Source of the DNA: CAYQQQ01 sp964420125
GTDB lineage: Bacteria > Actinomycetota > Acidimicrobiia > Acidimicrobiales > Microtrichaceae
Length of the DNA stretch: 64,000 nt
Direction: 5' to 3'
NCBI GenBank assembly: GCA_964420125.1
Contig: CAYQQQ010000010.1
Span: 78,110 to 142,109, forward strand
The notes under the pieces were generated by a model. The model saw only the letters and a list, made by a program, of their open reading frames with translations. It was not told where the DNA came from and searched no databases. The translations under genes were made by a program, and so were the position numbers. Within the stretch, counting starts at the first letter, position 1, and the number at the start of each line of letters is the position of its first letter. This document shows positions 1-7,319 of this stretch, in pieces.

Positions 1-7
1 TACGCAA

Positions 8-37
8 GGCTGTCATCGACTGTCGCCGATGACAGCC
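8..37. terminator. Strong hairpin, probable terminator of the gene to the left
   Basis: An 11-bp perfect inverted repeat (GGCTGTCATCG at 8-18, CGATGACAGCC at 27-37) encloses an 8-nt loop. A second pair of GGGCCC blocks follows at 42-47 and 53-58. The position just before the first gene suggests an end-of-transcript hairpin for a gene outside the window. There is no T-run, as is common in GC-rich actinobacteria. Confidence 0.6.
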
Positions 38-77
38 CACCGGGCCCTCGACGGGCCCACGACACATCGGGAGCGCC

Positions 78-1013
78 ATGACATCCAAGCCGACCGTCCT
101 GTTCACCGGAGGGGCGGGCTTCATCGGTATGCACGTCGTGCCGATGCTGCTCGAGCGGGGTTACCGGATCAGGCTCTTCGACGCCATGACGCATCGAGCG
201 AACCGAGATCAGGTGGAGACCCTGCTCGGCGATGACGTGGAGCTCGTGGAGCAGGACGTCCGCTACGGCGGGGCGGTGCAGCGGGCGATCGCAGGCTGCG
301 AGTCCGTGATCCACTTCGCCACGGTGTCCATCAACAAGTCGGTCGCCGACCCGGACGAGTCGGTGGACATCAACATGGTCGGCAACCACAACGTGATCGC
401 GGCCGCTGCCGAGGAGGGGGTGCGTCGGCTGGTCTTCGCGTCCAGCGCGTCGGTCTACGGCGACCCGCCGAGTCTGCCCATGGCCGAAGACGGTCCGATC
501 GACCCGCTCACCCCCTACTGCATAGGCAAGTACACCGGTGAGCTGCTCTGTCGCTTCTACCAGCGCCAGAAGGGGCTCTCGTGGATCGCCCTGCGCTTCT
601 TCAACGTGTACGGCCCGGGCCAGAAGACCAGCGCCTACTACACCTCGGTCATCAACCACTTCGTGAACCGGATCGCCAGCGGCGAGCCGCCGGTCATCGA
701 CGGCAAGGGCGACCAGTCGATGGACTTCGTCCACGTCCACGACGTCGCACGCGCCGTGGTGGCGGCGCTCGGCGCGGAGCGATCCGACATGGCAATCAAC
801 GTGGGGACCGGGGTGCAGACCTCGGTGGCCCGCCTCGCGCAGATCCTCATCGACGCCGTCGGCGCCGATGTGGAACCCGAGTTCAACCCGCGCGACGTGT
901 TGGTGAGCCGGCGCGCCGCCGACATCTCCCGCGCGATGGAGCTGCTCGACTGGAAGCCCACCATCAGCGTGGAGGACGGCATGGCGGAGCTCGTGGGGGA
1001 GCTCCTGGGATGA
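78..1013 (+). CDS. NAD-dependent sugar epimerase/dehydratase (extended SDR)
   Basis: Cytoplasmic nucleotide-sugar epimerase or dehydratase, 311 residues, the usual length for UDP-glucose 4-epimerase-like enzymes. The Rossmann motif GGAGFIG lies at residues 11-17. The SSASVYG strand comes before the catalytic YxxxK (Y147, K151), and the motif RFFNVYGPGQ follows. It probably supplies a nucleotide sugar for the surface polysaccharide made by the genes to its right. GGGAG sits about 5 nt before the ATG. Its stop overlaps the next start (ATGA), so the first three genes look translationally coupled. The substrate (UDP-glucose, UDP-GlcNAc or another NDP-sugar) cannot be read from the sequence. Confidence 0.85.
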   Translation: MTSKPTVLFTGGAGFIGMHVVPMLLERGYRIRLFDAMTHRANRDQVETLLGDDVELVEQDVRYGGAVQRAIAGCESVIHFATVSINKSVADPDESVDINMVGNHNVIAAAAEEGVRRLVFASSASVYGDPPSLPMAEDGPIDPLTPYCIGKYTGELLCRFYQRQKGLSWIALRFFNVYGPGQKTSAYYTSVINHFVNRIASGEPPVIDGKGDQSMDFVHVHDVARAVVAALGAERSDMAINVGTGVQTSVARLAQILIDAVGADVEPEFNPRDVLVSRRAADISRAMELLDWKPTISVEDGMAELVGELLG

Positions 1014-1462
1014 GCGACCCCGATCCGGTCACCGGTCTGCCCCCGAACCCGTACCACCCGCTGGCCCTGCTCGCCGGGGAGCCGGAGATCGGGCCCGGTA
1101 CGTGGATCGGACCGTTCTGTGTCCTCGACGGATCCGGTGGCCTCACGGTGGGAGAGGGGTGCGACATCTCCGCAGGAGCGCAGATCTACACGCACTCCTC
1201 GGCGAAGCGGTGCGTGTCCGGCCGCACCTACGACGTCGTCGACCGGGCCCCGACCAGGCTGGGTAACCGTGTCTTCGTGGGAGCGAACGCGGTGATCAAC
1301 ATGGGTGTGACCGTCGGAGACGGTGCGGTGATCGGAGCTGGTTCGGTGGTGACGCGCGACGTCGCGGCGGGCACGATCGTCGCAGGGGTCCCGGCGCGGG
1401 TGATCGGCAGGGTCGAGATGTCCGACTCCGCTGTCGATTTCGTACCCGAGGAGGCTCGGTGA
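1010..1462 (+). CDS. Left-handed beta-helix acyltransferase (hexapeptide repeat)
   Basis: Small 150-residue protein with repeated hexapeptide signatures (for example IGPGTWIGPF, VFVGANAVINMGVTVGDGAVIGAGSVVTRD split over residues 25-125) ending in the IVAGVPARVIG signature typical of sugar O-acetyltransferases. It likely acetylates a sugar or nucleotide sugar, using acetyl-CoA, as part of polysaccharide synthesis. The ATG overlaps the epimerase stop and the 3' end overlaps the following glycosyltransferase by 4 bp (GTGA), indicating one operon. It lacks an extra N-terminal domain, so an independent acyl acceptor assignment is not possible. Confidence 0.8.
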   Translation: MSDPDPVTGLPPNPYHPLALLAGEPEIGPGTWIGPFCVLDGSGGLTVGEGCDISAGAQIYTHSSAKRCVSGRTYDVVDRAPTRLGNRVFVGANAVINMGVTVGDGAVIGAGSVVTRDVAAGTIVAGVPARVIGRVEMSDSAVDFVPEEAR

Positions 1463-2670
1463 AGATCGCGGTCGTCAACAACTTCTTCCCGCCCCGGGTG
1501 GGTGGCAGCTCGCACCTGTCGGAGTCCCTGGCCCATGAGTACGCCATGGCCGGTCACGACGTGCTGGTCATCACTGCGGCCTACGGCGACGCGCCCCTCG
1601 AGGAGATCTCCGATCGGGGCTACAGGGTGGTCCGCCTGCCGGCCTGGGGCATGCCGACGTTGGGCCTCTCGATCGACTTCGACATCTCCTTCACGATCCG
1701 GCCGTCCAACCTGTGGCGCGTGCGGCGGCTACTCGACGAGTTCGCCCCCGACGTGGTCCACCAACACGGTCAGTTCCTCGACCTCTCGTGGATCACCGGC
1801 CGCTGGGCGCGCCGTCGCGGTGTGCCCGTGCTGCTCAGCATCCACACGCGCCTGGAGAACCCCAACAGGATCTACGCGCTCCTCTTCGCCCTGCTCGACT
1901 ACCTGCTGGTTCGCCCCATCGTGAACAGCTACGACCCCTACGTCGTGGTGATGGACCGCAAGATGGATGCCTACATCCGATCTCGCTACGCGACGCGCGA
2001 GCGACGACTGGTGGACATCCCCGTGGGGATAGAGCTCGACCGGTTCACCGCGGAGGGCGACGGTGCCCGGGTGCGAGAGCTGTGGGGGCTGGGTGACCGG
2101 CCTGTCATCCTGTCACTGGGTCATGTCATCCCCTTGCGTGATCGGGTCGCGCTCGTCGAGGCGCTGCCCGGGGTCCTGCGCAGGTTCCCGGAGACGGTGG
2201 TCATGGTCGTGGGGAACGTGCACTATCGGGCCTTCCTGGACAAGGCCCAGGAGCTGGGGGTGACCGATCACATCCTGTGCGTGGGCGCGGTCCCGAAGGA
2301 GGAGATCGCCGACTACCTGGCCGCCGCCCAGGTGGAGGCCCACGATCTCGACGGCCACGGCCTCGGCACGGCCAGCCTGGAGTCGATGGCGGCCGGCGTG
2401 CCGGTGGTGGCGGCGGTGCACGTCGACAACTTCCGCGGGATCGAGCTGCACAACGGTGAGAACATCGTGCTGGTCTCCGAAGGGCGGCCGGCGGAGCTCG
2501 CAGGTGCCCTGATCCACGTCCTCTCGGACCCCGAGGGTTCCGAGCTGATCGCCAAGAACCAGCGGGATCTGATCGATCGATCGTTCTCGATGTCGGCGGT
2601 CACTCGCCGGCACCTGGACGCCTTCGAGGCGATGCGCACCGAGGAGCCCGGAAGCCACGGTGACCTCTGA
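1459..2670 (+). CDS. Glycosyltransferase family 4
   Basis: 403-residue retaining GT-B glycosyltransferase. The N-terminal half begins KIAVVNNFFPPRVGGSSHL, the classic GT4 acceptor-domain opening with a glycine-rich loop. The C-terminal donor-binding half contains the E-rich signature around GLGTASLESMAAGVPVVA. It would transfer a sugar to a lipid-linked or growing glycan at the cytoplasmic face of the membrane. The GTG start overlaps the preceding stop. The final gene of the coupled trio ends 21 bp before the next start, which has its own promoter-like element. Confidence 0.85.
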   Translation: MKIAVVNNFFPPRVGGSSHLSESLAHEYAMAGHDVLVITAAYGDAPLEEISDRGYRVVRLPAWGMPTLGLSIDFDISFTIRPSNLWRVRRLLDEFAPDVVHQHGQFLDLSWITGRWARRRGVPVLLSIHTRLENPNRIYALLFALLDYLLVRPIVNSYDPYVVVMDRKMDAYIRSRYATRERRLVDIPVGIELDRFTAEGDGARVRELWGLGDRPVILSLGHVIPLRDRVALVEALPGVLRRFPETVVMVVGNVHYRAFLDKAQELGVTDHILCVGAVPKEEIADYLAAAQVEAHDLDGHGLGTASLESMAAGVPVVAAVHVDNFRGIELHNGENIVLVSEGRPAELAGALIHVLSDPEGSELIAKNQRDLIDRSFSMSAVTRRHLDAFEAMRTEEPGSHGDL

Positions 2671-2679
2671 CGTGGGACG

Positions 2680-2685
2680 TAGGCT
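2680..2685 (+). promoter_or_regulatory. -10 box TAGGCT, leaderless spacing
   Basis: TAGGCT ends 6 nt before the GTG at 2692. With a start point about 6-7 nt after the -10 box, transcription would begin at or next to the start codon. No Shine-Dalgarno sequence is present before this GTG. Confidence 0.5.
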
Positions 2686-2691
2686 GCGCCC

Positions 2692-3378
2692 GTGAACCGC
2701 ATCCACCCGAGTGCCTTCGTCGGTCCAGGTGTGGAGTTCGGCGACGGCAACGTCGTCGGTCCCCATGCCGTGATCCTCGGGCCGACCTTCATCGGGAACG
2801 ACAACTACATCGCACCGAGCGCGGTGATCGGTGCACCAGGTGAGATGTACGGGAGCCACCACCCGGCGGCCTGGGAGGGTGAGCTCGTGGGCTCGGGCAT
2901 CCACATCGGTGACCGCAACGTCATACGCGAGCAGGTGAGCATCCAGGCGCCGGACGAGGGGGAGACCCGCATCGGCGACGACTGCTACATGATGACGAAG
3001 TCCCACCTGCCCCACGATGGGGTGCTGGAGGACGGAGTGGTGGTGGCCTGCGCTGTGCTGATCGGCGGTCACGGTCGCATCGGAGCGGGGAGCAACCTCG
3101 GCCTCGGCGCCGTGCTGCACCAGCGCCTGGTGGTGGGCCCCGGTGCGATGGTGGGCATGGGGTCGGTGGTCACCAAGCCGGTCCCCCCGTTTGCCATGGC
3201 CTACGGAAGCCCGGCACGAGTGAAGGGTGTCAACGTGGTGGGGATGCAGCGCAAGGGGATCGACGACGAGCTGATCGAGGTCGTGGCCGCCGCCTATGCA
3301 GAGGACCCCACCGGTGAGTCCGCCGAGGTGCCCGAGGCGCTGCAAGCCGCCTTCGAGTGGTACCGCGCGCAGTTCTGA
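2692..3378 (+). CDS. LpxA-like acyltransferase (UDP-sugar O-/N-acyltransferase family)
   Basis: 228-residue left-handed beta-helix protein opening IHPSAFVGPGVEFGDGNVVG, as in acyl-ACP:UDP-GlcNAc acyltransferases. SHLPHD at residues 104-109 matches the LpxA segment that carries the catalytic histidine, so H108 is the likely equivalent. After the helix, a C-terminal alpha-helical tail (VGMQRKGIDDELIEV) resembles the LpxA C-terminal domain. A complete lipid A pathway is not expected in an actinobacterium and no other lpx gene is visible. A role in acylating a nucleotide sugar for the neighbouring polysaccharide is therefore an inference. The GTG start is supported by the -10 box 6 nt upstream. 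Confidence 0.75.
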   Translation: MNRIHPSAFVGPGVEFGDGNVVGPHAVILGPTFIGNDNYIAPSAVIGAPGEMYGSHHPAAWEGELVGSGIHIGDRNVIREQVSIQAPDEGETRIGDDCYMMTKSHLPHDGVLEDGVVVACAVLIGGHGRIGAGSNLGLGAVLHQRLVVGPGAMVGMGSVVTKPVPPFAMAYGSPARVKGVNVVGMQRKGIDDELIEVVAAAYAEDPTGESAEVPEALQAAFEWYRAQF

Positions 3379-3434
3379 GCAGCTGCCGACCCGGCGGGCA
3401 CCCGGTCCCACGGACGCGTCCGCCTCCTCCGAGA

Positions 3435-3454
3435 CGTGGGGCCTCGACCCCACG
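3435..3454. terminator. Hairpin between convergent genes
   Basis: CGTGGGG (3435-3441) and CCCCACG (3448-3454) form a 7-bp stem with a 6-nt loop between the stop codons of two convergent genes. It is a candidate bidirectional terminator. Confidence 0.45.
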
Positions 3455-3488
3455 GCGGCCGTCTGGTGCTCTGTGCGGTGTCGCGGTG

Positions 3489-6400
3489 TCAGAGGCGGAA
3501 GAACACGGGCATCAACCACTCCAGGTGCGGGCTGATGAAGGGCTCCCGCACCGCTCCCTTGGGGCCCCATCGGCCGATGAGCCACTCCTCGTCCTCGGTG
3601 GGGTGCAGGTCGCCACGTGAGGCCGACTCGGGGTGCTCCAGCACGGCGTGCGGTGTGTAGACCACCCGGTAGCCCCACTCGCCGACCCTCAGCCCGAAGT
3701 CGACGTCGTTGTAGGCCACCCGGAGGCGTTCCTCCATCCCCCCGACCTCGAGGAACACCGACGGGCGCAGCATCACGCACGCCGCGGTGACCCCGGAGGT
3801 GTTGCGCACGAACTGGTCGAGGCCGCGGTAGCCGCCGAGGTCGACGTTGTAGGCCAGGCCGGCCATCCCCATCACGATGCCCTCGTGCTGGGGGCGGTCG
3901 CCGCGCATGCCCGGTGGGAACACCAGCTTGGCGCCGACCAGGCCCACCTCCGGGCGCTGGGCGTGCTCCATCATGCGCAGAAGCCAGTCGGCGTTGTGGG
4001 CCCAGGTGTCGTTGTTGAGCACGAGCAGCAGGTCGCCCCGGGCGTGCAGGGCCGCCAGGTTGACCTGGCGGGCGAAGGAGAACTCGTGGGGGTAGCGCAC
4101 CACCTGGTGGCCCTCGGCGACGAGGTGGTCGAGGTAGGCGAGGGTGTCGGGGTCGGTGGAGTCGTTGTCGATCACCAGCAGCTCGTGGGGCAGCGCAGCG
4201 GCGGTGGCGCGCAGCCGCTGCACGCAGCGCGCCAGCAGGTCGACCCGGTCGCGGGTGGGGATGGCGACGGTCAGGAGCTGGGAGGTGTCCACGCCGTAGC
4301 GGATGCGATGGGTGGTGTCGTACTCGCCGTCCTCCACGGTGGCCAGCTCGCCGTGGCGGTCGAGGGCGTGCTCCAGGGCGCGGTGCCCGGCGAGGTGTGC
4401 GGCCGGCTTCTCGGTGGTGTCGAGGGCGGTCGAACCGGGCAGCACCCGCCAGGAGTACAGGGGCTTGGCGATGTGGCCGATGCGGCCGCCCCGCTCGGCG
4501 ATGCGGTCGACGAGGCGCAGCACCAGGTCGTAGTCCTGGGCGCCGTCGAAGCCGGCCCGGAACCCACCCACGTCCTCCAGCACCTCGGCGCGCACCGACA
4601 GCAGGTGGCACACGTAGTTGACCCCCATGAGCAGCTCCGGTGACCAGTCGGGCTTGAAGAACGGGGACCCCAGCTCGCCCTCGGGCAGGATCTTGTCCTC
4701 GTCGGAGTACCACAGCTCGTACTCGGGGCATTCGGCGGCGTAGCGGGCGACCCAGGCCAGCGCGTCCGGTCGAAGGACGTCGTCGTGGTCCAGCAGCACC
4801 ACGAAGTGGTCGTCGTCCTCGCCGAGTCCGTCGTCGCGGGCCCGCTCCGTGGCCATGGCGAGGGCGTCGTTGGTGGCCAGGGCGATGCCCTGGTTCCAGT
4901 CGTTGCAGCGCAGCTCGATGCGGGGCTCGGCGTCGGCCCAGCGCTGGAGCACGTCGAGGTGGCCCTGCCGGGGGGAGCCGTCGTCGAGCAGGCACAGCAC
5001 CCAGTTCTGGTGCTGCTGGTCGACCACGGATCGGATGCAGGCCTCCAGCAGCTGGGGATCGGTCTCGTAGGTGGGCACCAGGATGCTGAACCGCACCGCC
5101 CGGGAGGCGTCGGTCTGCACGGGAGCGGCCGCCGGTCCGGCGTCGAGGTGGGTGCGGGCGTAGACGCGGTAGCGGGCGTCGTCGTCCAGGGTGGACTGGA
5201 GGTCGATGGCGTCCTCGCGCCCGAGGAGCCGGACGGGCACCATCTCCGCTTCGAGCGCCGCGATGCGTGCATCCGCGGCTGCCAGCGTGCCCCCTGGGGG
5301 CACCTCCAGGTACTCCTCGGCCCGGCGTGCGACGGTGAGGCGCTGCAATCGGCCCCCATCCCGTGGCGGCGGGGGGAGCTCACCGACGAGGGCCAGAGCA
5401 TCGGCCAGGCGGCGGCGGGCGGCGCCGAGCTCGACCAGGCCCATCCCCGTCGCCTGCGCCTGCGCCACCGCGGTCCGCAGGTCGGTGTCCGCCAGCAGCT
5501 CGCGGACGACTGCGGCCTGGGCGGCGGAGGAGTCGGCGACGAAGTGGCGGGCCGGCGGCCCGAAGCGCTCGACGGCGACCTCGGGGTCGGCGTCGAGTCC
5601 CAGGGCGGTGGTGGTCGCCACCCATGGCACCCCCGCGGCGCTCAACTCCCTCCGACGGGTGGCGGTGGGGCATCCATGGCGTCGCAGGTCGAGTGCCACC
5701 TCGCTGTTCGACTGCGCCCAGGCCGAGCCTTCCAGGGACGTCAGGGGCGTGTCGCGGACCGTCTGGCGGAGCCGGGGGACGGCGTCCTCCGCCGCGACCC
5801 GCACCTCACCGGGATCCAGCCCCGCAGCGCCGAGGAGCTGCGCCAGGCCGGCGACGGCGCACTCGTCGGGGGTGGCCCACTCGTCGCTGAAGCGTGCGGG
5901 TGCCACCGCTCGCGGTCGTGACCTGCGGCCGGGATCGTGGCCGGCCGCCGCAGGACCGGCGGGGTCGACGGTGCTGTGGGGGGCGATCGTCCAGGCGGTC
6001 CCGCCCGGCAGGTCGCCGGCGAGGCCCTCGTCGCCGAGCAGGACCATCGAGGCCCGTTCCAGCAGGAGCGCTTCGATGGTCTCGAGGTGCTCGATCTCGG
6101 TGTCGATGCCCGGCTGCTCCTCGGCGCGGAACACCTGTCGGCCCAGCCGGCGCTGCCGGGAGGGAAGCTCCGCGAGATCGACGACCACCGGACCCGGCCA
6201 GTCGAGCACGGCCCGGCGGTGGGGGTGCGGCAGCAGCAGGGAGGTGACGACCAGGGCGGCGTCGGCCTCGGCCAGCCGTGCCAGGCGTCGGCGGACCGGC
6301 TCCCGCTGCCAGGAGTCCAGGTGGACCCCGGCCGCGGCCAGGCTGCGGGGTGCGCCCCCCTCGGGCAGCACCTCCACCGCCACCAGGGTGACCTCCAGGC

Positions 6401-6551
6401 CCAACGCCGCGAGGTCGAGGATCCGCCGGTAGAGCTGGCGGTCCCGGGGGTCCGCCGAGCGGGGGCCGGGGATGCTGCGGTGCAGCACCGTCGCCGCCCG
6501 CAGAGCTGAGGGCGTGCCGGCGGGGGGGGCGGCGTTCACGGGGTCACTCAT
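3489..6551 (-). CDS. Three-domain glycosyltransferase with two GT2 modules
   Basis: 1020-residue cytoplasmic protein. Residues 1 to about 430 resemble a GT-B-type (GT1/GT4) fold with weak motifs, followed by a short coil. The first GT2 module starts near residue 485 (ILVPTYET) with DDGS near 521 and DHDD near 587. The second starts near residue 759 (VAIPTRDR) with NNDT near 845, and has a GG..ER...NDVDFG acceptor motif. Such tandem GT2 proteins are often labelled O-antigen or rhamnan synthesis proteins. Two active sites suggest alternating linkages or polymerisation. The start was set at the ATG at 6551, which encodes MSDPVNAAPP; there is no clear ribosome-binding site. It is convergent with the LpxA-like gene and divergent from the coiled-coil gene. 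Confidence 0.8.
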   Translation of the reverse strand: MSDPVNAAPPAGTPSALRAATVLHRSIPGPRSADPRDRQLYRRILDLAALGLEVTLVAVEVLPEGGAPRSLAAAGVHLDSWQREPVRRRLARLAEADAALVVTSLLLPHPHRRAVLDWPGPVVVDLAELPSRQRRLGRQVFRAEEQPGIDTEIEHLETIEALLLERASMVLLGDEGLAGDLPGGTAWTIAPHSTVDPAGPAAAGHDPGRRSRPRAVAPARFSDEWATPDECAVAGLAQLLGAAGLDPGEVRVAAEDAVPRLRQTVRDTPLTSLEGSAWAQSNSEVALDLRRHGCPTATRRRELSAAGVPWVATTTALGLDADPEVAVERFGPPARHFVADSSAAQAAVVRELLADTDLRTAVAQAQATGMGLVELGAARRRLADALALVGELPPPPRDGGRLQRLTVARRAEEYLEVPPGGTLAAADARIAALEAEMVPVRLLGREDAIDLQSTLDDDARYRVYARTHLDAGPAAAPVQTDASRAVRFSILVPTYETDPQLLEACIRSVVDQQHQNWVLCLLDDGSPRQGHLDVLQRWADAEPRIELRCNDWNQGIALATNDALAMATERARDDGLGEDDDHFVVLLDHDDVLRPDALAWVARYAAECPEYELWYSDEDKILPEGELGSPFFKPDWSPELLMGVNYVCHLLSVRAEVLEDVGGFRAGFDGAQDYDLVLRLVDRIAERGGRIGHIAKPLYSWRVLPGSTALDTTEKPAAHLAGHRALEHALDRHGELATVEDGEYDTTHRIRYGVDTSQLLTVAIPTRDRVDLLARCVQRLRATAAALPHELLVIDNDSTDPDTLAYLDHLVAEGHQVVRYPHEFSFARQVNLAALHARGDLLLVLNNDTWAHNADWLLRMMEHAQRPEVGLVGAKLVFPPGMRGDRPQHEGIVMGMAGLAYNVDLGGYRGLDQFVRNTSGVTAACVMLRPSVFLEVGGMEERLRVAYNDVDFGLRVGEWGYRVVYTPHAVLEHPESASRGDLHPTEDEEWLIGRWGPKGAVREPFISPHLEWLMPVFFRL

Positions 6552-6573
6552 GGGTGCGGCAAGAGTCGCCGGG

Positions 6574-6579
6574 TACGAT
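6574..6579 (+). promoter_or_regulatory. Candidate -10 box TACGAT in a divergent region
   Basis: TACGAT lies about 60 nt before the coiled-coil gene. On the other strand TATCGT (6597-6592) could serve the three-domain glycosyltransferase. The two boxes face each other across 12 bp, so the two start points would nearly coincide. Confidence 0.35.
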
Positions 6580-6640
6580 GCCGATGCGCGCACGATACCA
6601 GTCGACCCGCTGCTGACCGACCGACCGACGGAGCCCCGCG

Positions 6641-6913
6641 ATGACCCCCACCACGCCCGCCGCGGACCCGGCAACCGCCTCCCCGGCGTTGCCCGACGAC
6701 GAGCGCGAGGAGCTGGCGGCGCTCCGTGTGATGGTCTCGGCCCAGCAGCGGCTGATCGACGCCATGATCGAGGAGAACGCCGACATCCACGAGCTGCGGC
6801 GCAGGAACCACGAGCTGGAGCAGTACGTGGGCAAGCTGCTCGGCTACCCGCCGGTCCAGGCCGCCCTCAAGGTGCGCCGACGGGTGCTCCGTCGCGCCGA
6901 CCCGCCGGGCTGA
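6641..6913 (+). CDS. Small coiled-coil protein of unknown function
   Basis: 90 residues. A proline/alanine-rich start (residues 1-18) precedes a predicted long heptad helix (residues 20-65; EREELAALRVMVSAQQRLID and onward, rich in E, L, R and N at regular spacing). A basic tail follows (KVRRRVLRR). GGAG sits 8 nt before the ATG. No family was recognised. Its place between envelope glycosyltransferase genes, and its helix plus basic tail, would fit a small scaffold or membrane-associated partner, but that is a guess. Coding is supported by the ribosome-binding site and by sensible amino-acid composition. Confidence 0.55.
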   Translation: MTPTTPAADPATASPALPDDEREELAALRVMVSAQQRLIDAMIEENADIHELRRRNHELEQYVGKLLGYPPVQAALKVRRRVLRRADPPG

Positions 6914-6922
6914 TCGCGGCGC

Positions 6923-7270
6923 TCACCCCGTCTCGGCGCCCACCGGCTCTGCCGAGACGTCGGGGGAGAGCTCGGCCAGCAGCTCCGAGGTGCGGTTGGC
7001 CTGCTCGGTGAGCTCGACGGCCAGGTCGCGCACCGAGTCGCGCACCGCCACCACGATCTCGTAGGTGGCCTGGGGGTCCGCCTGCTCGAGCACAGCGGTG
7101 AGGTGCTCGACGCGGTGCGCCAGGGCGATCGTGCGCTGGTTGAGCTCGGCCAGCAGCTCGGCGTCGGCTACCACATCGACATCGCGCAGCAACCGGTAGA
7201 GACGTCGTAGGCGCGATGGGAGGCCGCCCATCACCCTCCCCTTGGTCCCCGCGTTGTCCGACATGCCCAT
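6923..7270 (-). CDS. Hypothetical helical protein downstream of a GT-C-like gene
   Basis: 115 residues, almost all helical: LPSRLRRLYRLLRDVDVVAD is followed by leucine/alanine heptads containing QRTIALAHRVEHLTAVLEQA. No transmembrane segment and no known motif. AGGAG lies 5 nt before the ATG at 7270, which supports this start rather than the ATG two codons later. It follows the membrane glycosyltransferase gene on the same strand after 49 bp, so the two are probably co-transcribed. Its helical content resembles the coiled-coil protein encoded just to the left on the other strand; the two could be partners. Function unknown. Confidence 0.55.
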   Translation of the reverse strand: MGMSDNAGTKGRVMGGLPSRLRRLYRLLRDVDVVADAELLAELNQRTIALAHRVEHLTAVLEQADPQATYEIVVAVRDSVRDLAVELTEQANRTSELLAELSPDVSAEPVGAETG

Positions 7271-7319
7271 GGGTGCTCCTCCTCGTGGCAACTGCCCCGC
7301 GCGGCTGGATCGACCAAGC

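Noticed and set aside
2113..4995. Very long open frame on the minus strand across two plus-strand genes and part of a minus-strand gene
   Set aside because: It is antisense to genes with clear family motifs, its protein is an Arg/Gly/Pro/His-rich shadow, and it has no ribosome-binding site. Similar long shadows elsewhere (for example 10933-12324, 19130-20734, 51941-54922, all minus) were rejected for the same reason.
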